From Lachnospiraceae bacterium UBA3401 (GTDB lineage: Bacteria; Bacillota; Clostridia; Lachnospirales; Lachnospiraceae), in contig DEPD01000172.1 in NCBI GenBank assembly GCA_002358575.1, positions 1 through 7,109 of the forward strand: a DNA stretch of 7,109 bases, in the 5' to 3' direction. Positions 6,398-7,109 of this stretch are shown here, one piece after another. The notes beneath the pieces are model-generated. The model ran no database searches, was not told the origin of the DNA, and saw only the letters and a program-made list of their open reading frames with translations. Made by a program: the position numbers and the translations under genes. Numbering within the stretch: position 1 is the first letter of the stretch; the number at the start of each line of letters is the position of its first letter.

Positions 6398-6838
6398 TTA
6401 TCTGAACTTACTCATTCGCTGGGACAGGCTGTCTGAGTATTTTGCAAGTAATTTCATTGCAAGTTCTCTTTCCGAGGCATTCATATCCTCAAAGATTGCA
6501 ATTTCTTCCGCAAGAACCAGATCAACCGTTTTTTGGGAAAACGCTTCGCCTTTTTCCGTCAGCGTAACATACTTATGACGTTTGCCGTTATAATCCCCAA
6601 CCTCAATCAAGCCGTCTTCCACCATCTTTTTCAAGGCGGAATGAACCGTCTGCTTTGGCTGGTATATAAAACTGCAGATATCTTTTTGGGTGACTTTTCC
6701 TTCCGACTGGCGTATGCAATACAATATCCAAAATGCACAATCAGATAAACCAAACGATTTGGCGACGGTCCGGTAGATTTCCTCAGAACCATTGATGGTT
6801 GCATTGAAGGCAGCAAGAACTTCTTTTGCTGTGTACAT
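6398..6838 (-). CDS. MarR family transcriptional regulator
   Basis: 146 residues, the typical MarR length. Residues ~48-75 (KVTQKDICSFIYQPKQTVHS, then ALKKMVEDGLIE) are the recognition helix-turn-helix, followed by the wing at GDYNGKRHKYVTLTEKGEAF. Flanking helices (1-35 and 100-146) form the dimer interface. MarR dimers repress nearby genes and release DNA on binding small phenolic or cationic ligands. ATG 6838 has AGGAGG seven bases upstream (within 6846-6852). It is first in the operon, directly ahead of the MATE pump, as in the staphylococcal mepRA locus, so autorepression and control of the pump are likely by analogy. The usual basic wing tip is partly kept (NGKRHK), so it should bind DNA. 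Confidence 0.9.
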   Translation of the reverse strand: MYTAKEVLAAFNATINGSEEIYRTVAKSFGLSDCAFWILYCIRQSEGKVTQKDICSFIYQPKQTVHSALKKMVEDGLIEVGDYNGKRHKYVTLTEKGEAFSQKTVDLVLAEEIAIFEDMNASERELAMKLLAKYSDSLSQRMSKFR

Positions 6839-6854
6839 AGCTTTTCCTCCTTTC

Positions 6855-6870
6855 AGTCCGAAAACAGACT
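6855..6870. promoter_or_regulatory. candidate MarR operator (hairpin over the transcription start)
   Basis: On the - strand AGTCTG-TTTT-CGGACT forms an inverted repeat of six pairs (one G-T wobble), placed between the -10 box (6872-6877) and the ribosome site. The expected transcription start is about 6865, so a dimer bound here would block initiation. Half-sites are short for a MarR operator, and a second, imperfect palindrome (CTC-TT-GA...TC-TT-GAG) overlaps the -35 region. Which one is used cannot be told. Confidence 0.4.
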
Positions 6871-6871
6871 T

Positions 6872-6900
6872 ATTTTACCTTATATTGCTCAAGATTTCAA
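6872..6900 (-). promoter_or_regulatory. sigma-A promoter of the MarR-MATE operon
   Basis: On the - strand TTGAAA (6895-6900) and TAAAAT (6872-6877) are separated by exactly 17 bases and each differs from consensus at one or two positions. The -10 box ends 34 bases before the MarR start codon. This is the best promoter in the window and explains expression of the efflux operon. Confidence 0.75.
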
Positions 6901-6946
6901 GAGAATTCACAGGAAAATAACAATTTCCCACGAAATTTAGCTTTAC

Positions 6947-7081
6947 CCTTCTCTGCATTGCCTGTTTTTTCTGTTCATCGCTTACTGTTCTTGGTTTACG
7001 ATAAGTAATGTATGATTTCGGCATGGAATAGGTCTTGTCAATCTCCGTCTGATTTAGTAGCTTATAGCTTTCAGGATACAA
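6947..7081 (-). pseudogene. C-terminal fragment of the MKLSRYEQE... conjugative-element family
   Basis: On the - strand the sequence reads YPESYKLLNQTEIDKTYSMP and then KSYITYRKPRTVSDEQ up to QAMQRR. This is the same family as the broken gene at 1295-1575, but from its middle to near its end. An in-frame TGA stands directly before the TTG at 7079-7081. Another frame upstream (AILICEKLI, about 7084-7106) resembles the expected AVMRKLDTLV region, which suggests a frameshift there as well. After QAMQRR the reading frame continues to TAA at 6875-6877, but those residues no longer resemble the family and overlap the MarR promoter. The junction with the efflux cargo is therefore near 6946. The fragment is unlikely to be functional; the rest of the gene may lie beyond the window edge. 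Confidence 0.65.
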
Positions 7082-7109
7082 TCAACTTTTCACAAATAAG
7101 TATGGCATA

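Noticed and set aside
6875..6946. C-terminal extension of the right-edge fragment as real protein
   Set aside because: These residues do not resemble the family, and the DNA holds the MarR promoter.
1..7109. CRISPR array, tRNA or rRNA genes, toxin-antitoxin or defence genes
   Set aside because: No regularly spaced repeats, no cloverleaf or rRNA sequence and no matching protein motifs were seen. The methyltransferase has no restriction partner beside it.

Overview
The window looks like accessory DNA from a gut-type Firmicute, probably a Lachnospiraceae or other Clostridia member. Grounds are strong GGAGG-type ribosome sites, small-protein families typical of Tn1549/Tn5397-like conjugative elements, an IS3-family insertion sequence of clostridial type, and a MarR-MATE efflux module. 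Species cannot be told from the sequence. No database search was possible, so family names rest on recognised motifs.

Positions 1-656 hold debris from a conjugative element on the + strand: the last codons of an unidentified gene, a tiny truncated reading frame, a striking large inverted repeat (55-178), and the decayed C-terminal tail of a TndX-like large serine recombinase. Positions 657-1575 carry two coupled + strand genes of the same kind of element. The first is intact and has a transposon-transfer-assisting (TTRAP)-like region. The second is broken by a nonsense codon and a frameshift. Positions 1587-2442 hold an AT-rich class I SAM-dependent methyltransferase gene with a one-base frameshift near its start. 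Next come a 259-bp element with perfect 20-bp inverted ends and no transposase (2535-2793, MITE-like), then a dead IS3-family insertion sequence (about 2823-4133). That IS has an amber codon, four single-base deletions in or beside short homopolymer runs, and a lysine in place of the catalytic glutamate.

Positions 4188-6900 hold the only set of intact-looking genes with a clear role, all on the - strand. A MarR-family regulator with a well-formed promoter is followed by a full-length MATE multidrug/cation antiporter with a TTG start. Last comes a chimeric gene joining the first ~60 residues of a DUF6194-type protein in frame to the C-terminal part of a second MATE transporter. The regulator probably controls the pump, as MepR controls MepA in Staphylococcus. 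Upstream of the MarR promoter (6947-7081, - strand) is a C-terminal fragment of the same small family that is broken at 1295-1575, so the two copies lie in opposite orientation around the cargo.

Overall this is a mosaic of conjugative-element remnants, dead transposons and one potentially working efflux operon. I see no convincing new defence or other complete novel system. The most unusual items are the DUF6194-MATE chimera, the nested palindrome at 55-178 and the 259-bp inverted-repeat element.
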